Assembly (NCBI RefSeq): GCF_900112795.1
Contig: NZ_FONA01000011.1
Location: forward strand, 93,201 to 157,200
Direction: 5' to 3'
DNA length: 64,000 nucleotides
Origin: Thermophagus xiamenensis
GTDB lineage: Bacteria > Bacteroidota > Bacteroidia > Bacteroidales > Marinilabiliaceae
Positions 26,228 through 33,965 of the stretch are shown in pieces. The notes under the pieces were generated by a model that saw only the letters and a list, made by a program, of their open reading frames with translations, was not told where the DNA came from and searched no databases. Position numbers and translations under genes: made by a program. Position 1 is the stretch's first letter; each line of letters starts with the position of its first letter.

Positions 26228-27370
26228 TTATACAGCTCTTCCTACTGCGCCGGCACCAAACCGGTGTCGTACGTTGTCGAGTGCGCGATAAAGTTGTACC
26301 TGACGTGGTGTGTCTTCAAATAAATTGAGTTGCGGAGCACCGCTGACAAGGTGGGATAGTCGGACACCAACGAGCCGCACCATTACTCTGCGTGTATAAA
26401 GGCGGGTTAGCAGCTCTTTGGCGACAGGGATGAGAAGATGATCAAAAGATGTGTAGGGTATCGTTTTTTGGAGTGTTCGGGTTTCAAAATCACTGTATTT
26501 AATTTTTACGGATATGCATCCGGTGAGCTTTTCTGCTGCCCGAAGTTGATAAGCCAATTTCTCGGTCATTTTTACCACATGGGCCATTAGCATTCTTATG
26601 TCTCCCGTATCTTGTTCAAAGGTACGTTCACTGCTTATGGATTTTTTTTCGGAATAGGGGACAACAGGTGTGGTATCAATTCCGTTGGCTCTACGCCAAA
26701 TCTCTATTCCGTTTTTGCCAAGGGCATGGTACAACATTTCGGCAGGCATCTCTGCCAACGTTTTGATGCGATCAATTCCCATCGAACGCAGCAACTTGTA
26801 GGTTGATGGTCCAATCATGGGTATTTTGCGGATGGAGAGTGGCCATAAGAAGGGACGTACTTCGTTGTGACCAACTTGTTTTTCCCCATTGGGTTTGGCT
26901 TCTCCGGTAGCTATTTTGGAGACGGTTTTATTAATCGAAAGGCCAAAAGATATTGGCAGACCTGTCTCTTTTATAATTCTGTGCCGTAACTCGCGGCTCC
27001 ATTTCAGACATCCGAAAAAACGATCCATCCCGGTAAGGTCGAGGTAATGTTCATCGATCGATGCTTTCTCATATAATGGGGCCGATTCCTCAATGATTTG
27101 GGTTACCAGGCGTGAATAACGGCTGTATACTTCCATGTCGCCGCGAATATAATAGGCATGAGGACATAGGCGACGGGCCAATTTCATAGGCATAGCCGAA
27201 TGCACTCCAAAACTGCGGGCTTCGTAGCTGCAGGCGGCTACCACCCCCCGGTCTGACATGCCGCCTACAATGACCGGAACTCCCTGAAGACGCTTGTTAA
27301 GCAAACGCTCTACCGAAACAAAAAAAGAGTCCAAATCAAAATGAACAATGTGCCTATTATTAATGTCCAT
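26228..27370 (-). CDS. dinB: Y-family DNA polymerase IV (DinB/ImuB-like)
   Basis: A 380-residue translesion polymerase. Catalytic carboxylates are in HFDLDSFFVSVE and ASIDEHYLD (Asp-Glu kept). The helix-hairpin-helix thumb is at KIPMIGPSTYKLLRSMGIDR, and the little-finger domain follows. The C-terminal QLNLFED is a good sliding-clamp-binding motif. It is therefore an active DinB by sequence, unlike ImuB proteins that lost catalysis. The gene is coupled to dnaE2 (9 bp). No imuA or lexA-like gene is in the window, and I find no clear SOS box in the 280 bp upstream. Confidence 0.92.
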   Translation of the reverse strand: MDINNRHIVHFDLDSFFVSVERLLNKRLQGVPVIVGGMSDRGVVAACSYEARSFGVHSAMPMKLARRLCPHAYYIRGDMEVYSRYSRLVTQIIEESAPLYEKASIDEHYLDLTGMDRFFGCLKWSRELRHRIIKETGLPISFGLSINKTVSKIATGEAKPNGEKQVGHNEVRPFLWPLSIRKIPMIGPSTYKLLRSMGIDRIKTLAEMPAEMLYHALGKNGIEIWRRANGIDTTPVVPYSEKKSISSERTFEQDTGDIRMLMAHVVKMTEKLAYQLRAAEKLTGCISVKIKYSDFETRTLQKTIPYTSFDHLLIPVAKELLTRLYTRRVMVRLVGVRLSHLVSGAPQLNLFEDTPRQVQLYRALDNVRHRFGAGAVGRAV

Positions 27371-27656
27371 GCTTTAAAATGATTATTAATTAATCTTTTT
27401 TGAGACTACAATTTAAGCATAAAAAATAAAAAATGGAACGTGAATGGGATTGTTTATTCAAAAAAAAGTATGTTTAAGATTTGATCAGCCGTGAGAATTG
27501 CATTAGGTCAATGTGTTAAATGAATACTATTTGGTTAGAAGTAATTGAGAAATGTATGTTGTAGTTGTTAATTCGTAAATTCTTTTAAGTTTCTATGGGG
27601 AATAGGGTGCGATGACTTCAAAAAAATGCGACTTTTGTGGTGCTAATATTATTGAG

Positions 27657-28943
27657 ATGACGTATCAGGAAACCATTCAGTACTTATTTGAGCAGCTTCC
27701 GATGTATCAGCGTACCGGGAAAGCTGCATATAAGAGCGGTTTGGAAAATACTTATGCACTTGATCGCCATTTTGGCCATCCTCACCGTAAGTATAAAACC
27801 ATTCATGTTGCAGGGACCAACGGCAAAGGTAGTGTTTCACATCTGTTAGCTTCTGTTTTGCAAAGTGCAGGATATCGGACCGGGCTCTATACTTCGCCGC
27901 ATTTGCTTGATTTCAGAGAGCGTATCCGTGTTAATGGGCAAATGATTTCGGAGCAGGCTGTGACCGACTTTGTTGAAGGAAACAGAGCGATTATTGATCG
28001 GCTTCATCCATCTTTTTTTGAGATGACAGTAGCAATGGCATTCGATTATTTTGCGCATCAGAAGATTGATGTGGCGGTGGTTGAAGTAGGGCTTGGCGGC
28101 CGGCTGGACTCTACTAACATTATTATGCCCGATTTGTCGGTAATTACCAATATCGGCCTGGACCATACTATGTTTTTGGGGCATACGCTTTCGGCCATAG
28201 CACGAGAAAAAGCCGGGATTATCAAAGAAGAGGTGCCGGTTGTAATAGGACGTTATCAGGCCGAGACAGCCACTGTTTTTAATCAGGTGGCTTTAGAACA
28301 GACCGCTCCGATTTATTATGCACAGCAAATGTTTAAAATAGAGAAGGTAGAACGGGATGATGCTTTTCAGAGGGTGCATGTGGTTTCGGATAATTTTTCA
28401 GGAATGTTTTACTTGCCTTTGCCGGGAATTTATCAGCAGGAGAATTTGTTGACGGTTTTAACATCGGTGATGTTACTGAGAAAGAAGGGCTATGCCATTG
28501 GCGATGACGCGCTTTATAGGGGGGTTGAAAAAGTGTTGGAACAAACCGGGCTGGCAGGTCGGTGGCAAATTATATCGCGTTGTCCGATGACGATATGCGA
28601 TACGGGTCATAATGCCGATGGAATAGAGCGGGTGGTGGCCCAACTGAAACATACGTCGCATGAAACAATGCATATTGTTTGGGGGATGGTTAACGATAAA
28701 GATATTTGTAACATTTTAAAGTTACTTCCCAAAGATGCCTGTTACTATTTTACGCGGGCATCAATTCCCCGGGCATTGGATGAAAAGAAGCTGGGAGAGG
28801 AGGCTGCAAAGGTGGGGTTACAGGGAAAAACTTATCCAAATGTGCAGGTGGCGATAACCGCTGCTAAAAAAAATGCAACGGATAAAGATTTGATTTTCAT
28901 AGGAGGAAGTACCTTTGTGGTAGCTGAAGCTCTTGAAAAATGA
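27657..28943 (+). CDS. folC: Folylpolyglutamate synthase / dihydrofolate synthase
   Basis: A Mur-ligase-family enzyme that adds glutamate to folates (and to dihydropteroate if bifunctional). Residues: P-loop VAGTNGKGSVSHLLAS, SPHLLDFRERIRVNG, VEVGLGGRLDSTN for Mg, THIGLDH-type ITNIGLDHTMFLG, and the C-terminal CDTGHNADGI. I start at the ATG 27657 (MTYQETIQYLFEQLPMYQRT), which matches the usual N-terminus; an in-frame ATG at 27612 would add a cysteine-rich stretch foreign to the family. Length from 27657 is 428 residues, normal. It stands alone, with tRNA genes 60 bp downstream. Confidence 0.93.
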   Translation: MTYQETIQYLFEQLPMYQRTGKAAYKSGLENTYALDRHFGHPHRKYKTIHVAGTNGKGSVSHLLASVLQSAGYRTGLYTSPHLLDFRERIRVNGQMISEQAVTDFVEGNRAIIDRLHPSFFEMTVAMAFDYFAHQKIDVAVVEVGLGGRLDSTNIIMPDLSVITNIGLDHTMFLGHTLSAIAREKAGIIKEEVPVVIGRYQAETATVFNQVALEQTAPIYYAQQMFKIEKVERDDAFQRVHVVSDNFSGMFYLPLPGIYQQENLLTVLTSVMLLRKKGYAIGDDALYRGVEKVLEQTGLAGRWQIISRCPMTICDTGHNADGIERVVAQLKHTSHETMHIVWGMVNDKDICNILKLLPKDACYYFTRASIPRALDEKKLGEEAAKVGLQGKTYPNVQVAITAAKKNATDKDLIFIGGSTFVVAEALEK

Positions 28944-28952
28944 ATTTTTTGT

Positions 28953-28983
28953 TTGGTGATTGAGAAAAACTCTTCTATCTTTG
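28953..28983 (+). promoter_or_regulatory. Promoter of the tRNA-Val pair
   Basis: TTG (28953-28955), 20-bp spacer and TATCTTTG (28976-28983), an excellent Bacteroidota match 20 bp before the first tRNA. Confidence 0.75.
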
Positions 28984-29002
28984 CATCGCTTTTGAGAAAA
29001 GA

Positions 29003-29080
29003 GGGCGATTAGCTCAGTTGGTTCAGAGCACCTGCCTTACAAGCAGGGGGTCAATGGTTCGAATCCATTATCGCCCACCA
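29003..29080 (+). tRNA. tRNA-Val (anticodon TAC), with encoded CCA
   Basis: Full cloverleaf: acceptor GGGCGAT/ATCGCCC, D arm AGCTCAGTTGGTTCAGAGC, anticodon stem CTGCC/AGCAG... around loop CTTACAA (anticodon TAC, Val), and T arm ATGGTTCGAATCCAT. CCA is encoded at 29078-29080. It is bracketed by complementary 11-nt arms (28990-29000 and 29101-29111). Confidence 0.97.
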
Positions 29081-29111
29081 CTCGTATAACATAATCTACT
29101 TTTTCTCAAAA

Positions 29112-29186
29112 GGGCGATTAGCTCAGCTGGTTCAGAGCACCTGCCTTACAAGCAGGGGGTCAATGGTTCGAATCCATTATCGCCCA
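29112..29186 (+). tRNA. tRNA-Val (anticodon TAC), second copy, CCA not encoded
   Basis: Differs from the first copy by one base in the D loop (CAGCTGG against CAGTTGG). The acceptor is followed by ACCT, so CCA must be completed enzymatically. It lies 31 bp after the first copy and shares its promoter. A terminator follows. Confidence 0.97.
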
Positions 29187-29195
29187 CCTAATTAC

Positions 29196-29222
29196 AGGAC
29201 CTTTTAAAGGTCCTTTTTTTTT
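29196..29222 (+). terminator. Terminator after the tRNA-Val pair
   Basis: Stem AGGACCTTT/AAAGGTCCT with a single-T tip followed by about nine T. Confidence 0.85.
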
Positions 29223-29280
29223 GTTTAGTGTTGAAGTTTTTTTTTATTGACGATTTTCTTCGTCAGTTAAAAACTTCATT

Positions 29281-29288
29281 TAAATTTG
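29281..29288 (+). promoter_or_regulatory. -7 box of rex
   Basis: TAAATTTG fits TAnnTTTG and lies 30 bp before the ATG at 29318. It falls inside the longer possible frame from 29228, so it also supports the later start. Confidence 0.5.
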
Positions 29289-29317
29289 TATGTTACAACC
29301 AGATTAAAAAAGTCTGC

Positions 29318-29980
29318 ATGGAAGAAGGAAGTAACAAAAAAAGAAGTTTTACCGTGCCGGAGCCTGCATTACGTCGAATGCCGTGTTATCTGGCTTATCT
29401 GAAAATAGCTTCCCGTAAGGGAGAAAAATACATTTCGTCTACTAACATTGCCGGGGATATGGGGGTTGATCCTACTCAGGTGACCAAAGATCTTTCCTAT
29501 ACGGGTATTTCCGGAAAAACTCGTGTCGGCTATGAAGTGGAACCCTTAATTGATGCCTTGGAAGATTTCCTGGGCTTCAGGAAAGTGGACAATGCTTTTT
29601 TGTTTGGTGCCGGAAGTCTGGGACGAGCCCTTTTGCATGACCATGGTTTAAAACAGTACGGATTGAATGTGGTCAAGGCATTTGATATAGACCCGGCCGT
29701 TGTAGGACGCGAAATTGTTGGAGTTCCGATTCATCATATCGATGATTTTAAACTGATGCGGGAAGAGGGTGTGGAAATTGGTATATTGACCGTACCCACC
29801 GAGAGTGCTCAACAGGTTTCCAATTTGATGGTCGAGGGCGGCATTCGTGCCATCTGGAATTTTACTCCTGTCCGCATTAAAACACCGGACGATGTTGTGG
29901 TTCAGAATACTTCCTTATATGCTCATCTGGCGGTTATGTTTAACCGTTTGTATGAAATAAAACAAGAGAAGAAATTCTGA
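29318..29980 (+). CDS. rex: Redox-sensing transcriptional repressor Rex
   Basis: A 220-residue repressor that reads the NADH/NAD+ ratio. The N-terminal winged helix (VPEPALRRMPCYLAYL and MGVDPTQVTKDLSYTGISGK) binds the operator. The Rossmann domain has NAFLFGAGSLGRALL and the Asp at the end of strand 2 (KAFDIDPAVVG). The C-terminal helix for domain swapping is AHLAVMFNRLYEI. NADH binding releases DNA. The start is chosen at 29318 (MEEGSNKKRSFTVPEPALRR) because of family length and the -7 box just before it. Given the nearby Rnf operon, rnf would be a plausible target, but no operator was identified. Confidence 0.93.
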   Translation: MEEGSNKKRSFTVPEPALRRMPCYLAYLKIASRKGEKYISSTNIAGDMGVDPTQVTKDLSYTGISGKTRVGYEVEPLIDALEDFLGFRKVDNAFLFGAGSLGRALLHDHGLKQYGLNVVKAFDIDPAVVGREIVGVPIHHIDDFKLMREEGVEIGILTVPTESAQQVSNLMVEGGIRAIWNFTPVRIKTPDDVVVQNTSLYAHLAVMFNRLYEIKQEKKF

Positions 29981-30059
29981 AACCGGTTCAGGGTATCGGA
30001 TCTATTGTATCCTTTGTTCTTGTATCTTATATCTAATAATCTCTAATAATCTTTTATTT

Positions 30060-31421
30060 TTAAAAGGTTAAAGAGAATCTGGTTTCTACTCCCGGCTTGG
30101 AGTAGGCATTAATGCTTCCGCCGTGTAAGCGCATTATTTGCCGTGAAAGACTCAGACCGATTCCCGAACCTTGTGGTTTGGTGGTGAAAAACGGGATGAA
30201 AATTTTGTCCAACACGTCGGGCAGGATCCCTTTTCCATTGTCGATGACTTGTATGGTAATGCGACCGCTTTGGTTAAGGAATGCCATGATGTCGATTTGT
30301 GGGTTTTCACGCCCTTCGAGGGCATGAATGGCATTTTTTAGAAGATTGATCAGTACTTGTTCAATGAGGTGTTCGTCGGCTGACAGCTCCAGGGATTCAG
30401 GCTCTACAATGACTCTGCATGTGATGCCTTTTTCGTGAATCTCTTTTTCGTGCAGTTCCCGTATATTGTTAAGTAATCGGGATACTTTGAAGATGGTAAA
30501 ATTGGGTGTCGGAATGCGGGTTAAATTGCGATAAGTATTTACAAAGTGTAGCAGTCCGTCGGTGCGTTTGTGTATGGTTTGTATGGCTTGTTCTACCTCT
30601 TTCAGCGATTCGGTTTCTTCCTTTCCTATGTTCAGCGCTTCGAAAGAGTTTATGATATTGTGCATTAATTCCTGAATGGTAGATGAAAGAGAAGATATAG
30701 GAGTAATGGAGTTCATAATTTCGTGGGTGAGTACACGTATCAGTTTTTGCCACGATTCCATCTCTTTTTCGTCCAGTTCCTGTTGAATATTTTTGATGGA
30801 AACCAGCATAATGGCCCGATTATGGATGCGAAACTCCGTAGCATAAATTGCCAGCTGAAGAAGGTCGTCTTTTTGGCGAACCCTTACCAGAATATTTTCG
30901 CCGTGTTTAATTGTAAGAAGTTTTTGAACAATTTCGGGGCTGAATTCGCGTAATCCTTGTATGTTGTGAAGCGTTCGTACCTGGAATAGTTTTTTTGTGG
31001 CGTTGTTGATTAGTTCAACTTGTCCGTCTTTCTGAAAAGCGATAAGAGCTATGCCAATGTGTTGAATAACGGTTTGAAGGTAGAAATAGTTTTCTTCTTT
31101 TTCGGCTCTTACGGCCTGAAAGTCTTGAATTACCTCGTTGAAAGATTTTTTAAGCTTATCGAACGAAGAGTCTAAACTTTCTACCTGGAATGTGCGTGTG
31201 AAATCGGAATAGCGGATAGACTCGAGAAAGTTATTCAGCACCCGGTTTGTGCGATCCACATAAAAAATCATGGCCACTATTTGAAATACAATAAGCAATC
31301 CTACCAGTATTAAGGTCATGGTGAGGTTGGTATTGTACCAAAGGAAAGAAAATCCGAATATGGTAGCTGTAAGCAGGATGGTGCGTGTGATGTAGTTGAT
31401 TCTGAAATTATTAAAGCCCAT
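30060..31421 (-). CDS. Sensor histidine kinase (NtrY-like, PAS-containing)
   Basis: A 453-residue membrane kinase. Two helices at residues ~10-50 (ITRTILLTATIFGFSFLWYN, LTMTLILVGLLIVFQIVAMI) precede a PAS-like region around 100-190. The phospho-acceptor His is in RVLTHEIMNSITPISSL. HATPase motifs are QVLINLLKNAIHAL (N box), DNGKGILPDVLDKIF (G1), FFTTKPQGSGIGLSLSR (F/G2). It overlaps the response-regulator gene by 11 bp, so they form one operon, and the two are almost surely cognate. The stimulus is unknown; the very small loop between helices suggests sensing in the membrane or through PAS. Confidence 0.9.
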   Translation of the reverse strand: MGFNNFRINYITRTILLTATIFGFSFLWYNTNLTMTLILVGLLIVFQIVAMIFYVDRTNRVLNNFLESIRYSDFTRTFQVESLDSSFDKLKKSFNEVIQDFQAVRAEKEENYFYLQTVIQHIGIALIAFQKDGQVELINNATKKLFQVRTLHNIQGLREFSPEIVQKLLTIKHGENILVRVRQKDDLLQLAIYATEFRIHNRAIMLVSIKNIQQELDEKEMESWQKLIRVLTHEIMNSITPISSLSSTIQELMHNIINSFEALNIGKEETESLKEVEQAIQTIHKRTDGLLHFVNTYRNLTRIPTPNFTIFKVSRLLNNIRELHEKEIHEKGITCRVIVEPESLELSADEHLIEQVLINLLKNAIHALEGRENPQIDIMAFLNQSGRITIQVIDNGKGILPDVLDKIFIPFFTTKPQGSGIGLSLSRQIMRLHGGSINAYSKPGVETRFSLTF

Positions 31422-32787
31422 ATTTTTCCATTCTTCGGTAAAGTGATGTACGTGTCAGTCCCAGCTCGGAGGCTGCCTTTGAAATATTGCCGTTGTGCAA
31501 TCGGAGTACTTTTTTTATAACTTTCTGTTCAATTTCTTCCAGGTTGTAGGTGTCAAATTCAAAAGAATCGGTTACTGTTCCATGCGAAGAGAGAGGAAAA
31601 TCGTGTACATCCAGATTAGAAGAGTCACTCATAATCACGGCTCGCTCCAACACGTGTTGAAATTCACGGACATTGCCGGGCCAGGGATAGGCTCTGAATT
31701 TTTTGATAACCTGATTGCTCAGCTTGTTGATTTTTTTCTTGTATTTTTTAGAGAATATTTTCAAGAAATGTTCGGCCAATAGTGGGATATCTTCCGGCCG
31801 TTCCCTTAGCGGCGGTATCTCTATTTCGACGGTATTGATTCGATAGATAAGGTCTTGTCGAAATCTGTTTTCAATAGCCATTTGTTTCAATGGCATGTTG
31901 GTAGCACTGATAAGTCGGATATCGATAGGTTTGGCTTTATTGGCGCCCACTCTGGTAACTTCGCGACGTTCCAGTACGGTAAGTAGTTTGGCTTGCATGG
32001 GCAGAGAAAGATTGCCGATTTCATCTAAGAAAATGGTACCTCCCGAAGCGAGCTCAAATCTACCCGGCCGATCGGTTTTGGCATCCGTGAACGCCCCTTT
32101 TACATGTCCAAACAGTTCGCTTTCAAAAAGGGTTTCGCTTAAAGCCCCCAAATCTACGCTAATAAAAGGTTCTTCTTTTCTCAGGGAGTTGCGGTGAAGG
32201 GCCCTGGCTACCAGTTCTTTCCCGGTTCCGTTTTCCCCCAGAATCAAAACATTGGCATCGGTAGCTGCCACCTTTTTTATGGTGTTAAACACCTGTTGCA
32301 TTCCCGGTGACACACCTATAAAATCGGCAAAGGGTTGATCCATAATTGTATTGATTTCCCTTTGCTTTTCCCGGAGGTCGGATGCTTCACGTCGAGACCT
32401 GTTGAGTTTGATAGCCGAAGAGATCGTTGCCACTAACTTTTCGTTTTGCCATGGCTTGATGATAAAATCGGTTGCGCCCGCTTTTATGGCTTGTACCGAT
32501 TTTTCCACATCGCCATAGGCAGTAATGAATAGGACAACTGCCAGCGGATCGATTTCCAATATTTTCTGTAGCCAGTAAAAACCTTCTCTGCCGCTAATGG
32601 CATCCTGCGTAAAGTTCATATCCAATAGGATAACATCGTAGTCGGTTTTTTTTATCAACCCAGGGATGTTTTCAGGATTTGTTTCGGTTGTGATAAGTTC
32701 GACCTGAGGACGTAAAAGTAGCTTTAACGCAAATAATATGTCGGTATTATCATCAACTGCTAGAATTTTCCCTATTTTGGTGGACAT
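31411..32787 (-). CDS. NtrC-family sigma-54-dependent response regulator
   Basis: A 458-residue activator. The receiver has its phosphorylation Asp in YDVILLDMNF and the switch Lys in FIIKPWQNEKL. The AAA+ domain follows: Walker A GENGTGKELVARAL, and FGHVKGAFTDAKTDRPGRFE. Its sigma-54 loop thus reads GAFTDA, not GAFTGA, a variant I believe is frequent in this phylum. Then come FLDEIGNLSLPMQAKLL (Walker B) and the arginine-finger region. A Fis-type helix-turn-helix ends the protein (NISKAASELGLTRTSLYRRM). It precedes its kinase and diverges from the ABC genes; three palindromes in the shared upstream region are candidate sites. Confidence 0.92.
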   Translation of the reverse strand: MSTKIGKILAVDDNTDILFALKLLLRPQVELITTETNPENIPGLIKKTDYDVILLDMNFTQDAISGREGFYWLQKILEIDPLAVVLFITAYGDVEKSVQAIKAGATDFIIKPWQNEKLVATISSAIKLNRSRREASDLREKQREINTIMDQPFADFIGVSPGMQQVFNTIKKVAATDANVLILGENGTGKELVARALHRNSLRKEEPFISVDLGALSETLFESELFGHVKGAFTDAKTDRPGRFELASGGTIFLDEIGNLSLPMQAKLLTVLERREVTRVGANKAKPIDIRLISATNMPLKQMAIENRFRQDLIYRINTVEIEIPPLRERPEDIPLLAEHFLKIFSKKYKKKINKLSNQVIKKFRAYPWPGNVREFQHVLERAVIMSDSSNLDVHDFPLSSHGTVTDSFEFDTYNLEEIEQKVIKKVLRLHNGNISKAASELGLTRTSLYRRMEKYGL

Positions 32788-32990
32788 GACTAAATAATAT
32801 TTTGATGTATTTTCAATACTTCAATTATTTGATTCTTGTGTTTATTAAAACAGAACACCTTCTCCGCTATCCAAAAAGCATCAGCCTGCTTTTACCTTCT
32901 GACGGACTCACTTTAGCCATGGTCTTTTGTGACCAAAGTTGCTTTTTTGTTTCAAATGTATTAAAAATTGTTTAGGTTTTGGCAAAAAAA
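32788..32990. other. Upstream region of the response-regulator gene
   Basis: AT-rich, with TGTTTATTAAAACA at ~32839 as a loose palindrome and a CCATGGTCTTTTGTGACC segment (~32917) vaguely like the core of the dispersed element. No -24/-12 promoter with GG and GC 10 nt apart was found here or to 33249. Confidence 0.3.
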
Positions 32991-33006
32991 TGTTCGTTAA
33001 CGGACA
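32991..33006. promoter_or_regulatory. Palindromic operator, distal site
   Basis: TGTTCGTTAACGGACA, a 16-bp inverted repeat with one mismatched pair. Its centre is exactly 210 bp from the centre of the next site (33201). Confidence 0.55.
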
Positions 33007-33200
33007 TTTTTATGAGATTGTTATGGAATAAATTTCAAAAAGTACTGGTGTAAATGGTTGTTGGAAAATATGTTAAGGTTTTTGGCCGGATTTGTGTATG
33101 AAGAACAGTTATAACCTATATAATATGCGACCGTAGTATTATAGAAGTTTATATTAGGTTTGCTTTTATTTTAGATGGGAGGGATAGAAAAGGGGTGAGG

Positions 33201-33237
33201 TGTTCGTGAATGAACATATTGTGTTCGTATTCGTACA
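33201..33237. promoter_or_regulatory. Two palindromic operators 21 bp apart
   Basis: TGTTCGTGAATGAACA (33201-33216) and TGTTCGTATTCGTACA (33222-33237) share TGTTCGT...ACA with the distal site. Centre-to-centre spacing is 21 bp, two helical turns. They end 12 bp before the ABC gene start, so they overlap the expected promoter or leader. Confidence 0.55.
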
Positions 33238-33249
33238 TATATAAAATTT

Positions 33250-33930
33250 ATGATTCACACAAGAAATTTACAGAAGATATACCAAAGGGGAGAATACGTT
33301 AAGTATGCATTGCAGAATATCAATGTAGATATTAACGAAGGAGAATATTTAATTATACATGGACCCTCTGGAAGTGGAAAGACTACATTGCTAGGACTTT
33401 TAGGCTTGATAGATGCGCCATCGGGGGGGGAAATTTTTTTTAAAGGTACAGAAGTTGGTTATATTTCAGACCGGGCGAGGGATAAAATACGTCGTAACCG
33501 CATTACTTTTGTTTTTGAAAAAATTCATCTCCTCGAAAATTTAACGGTATCAGAAAATATAGCCTTGCCCTTAATGTACTCGTCTTATACCCGGAAAGAG
33601 AAGAAACAGATTGTTCATAGGTTATTGGATCGTTTTCGGCTAACCCATTTAAAAAGGCAATATCCTTCTGGTTTGGGAAATTTAATGCAACAAAAGATTG
33701 CCTTGGCCAGAGCCTGCTGTTGCTCTCCAGATCTTATTTTGGCGGACGAACCTTGTGGTAAGTTGAGTTCCGAAGAGACAGATGAATTTATGGAGCTTTT
33801 CCGACAACTGAATGAAGAGGGTCAAACCATTGTGGTGGCCACTCATTCAGAAGAAAATATAAAATATGGCCAACGCGTTCTTCATTTGTTTGATGGCCAT
33901 GTAGTTTCTCATTCGGGCTTTGTTCGATAA
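33250..33930 (+). CDS. ABC transporter ATPase with degenerate signature
   Basis: A 226-residue MacB/LolD-like ATPase that should pair with the permease downstream. Walker A (GPSGSGKTTLLGLLG) and Walker B (LILADEPCGKL) are intact, and the switch His is present (VVATHSEEN). But the Q-loop Gln is Glu (FVFEKIHLL), the LSGGQ signature reads GLGNLMQQKIALARA, and the D-loop SALD/NLDS reads KLSSEE. In a homodimer both ATP sites would lack the signature Ser-Gly-Gly. ATP binding seems possible, efficient hydrolysis doubtful. It starts with ATG right after two operators and is 35 bp ahead of the permease. Confidence 0.85.
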   Translation: MIHTRNLQKIYQRGEYVKYALQNINVDINEGEYLIIHGPSGSGKTTLLGLLGLIDAPSGGEIFFKGTEVGYISDRARDKIRRNRITFVFEKIHLLENLTVSENIALPLMYSSYTRKEKKQIVHRLLDRFRLTHLKRQYPSGLGNLMQQKIALARACCCSPDLILADEPCGKLSSEETDEFMELFRQLNEEGQTIVVATHSEENIKYGQRVLHLFDGHVVSHSGFVR

Positions 33931-33965
33931 TCACAGCAGGTTCAGTTTTTTATTTTAGAAGAATT

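Noticed and set aside
30000..30060. Terminator between rex and the kinase gene
   Set aside because: Only AT-rich TATCTAATAATCTCTAATAA repeats are seen; no stable stem.
33007..33200. Sigma-54 promoter for the ABC operon
   Set aside because: No GG and GC pair 10 nt apart in a TGGCAC/TTGC context was found. Regulation by the NtrC-type protein therefore rests on the palindromes only.
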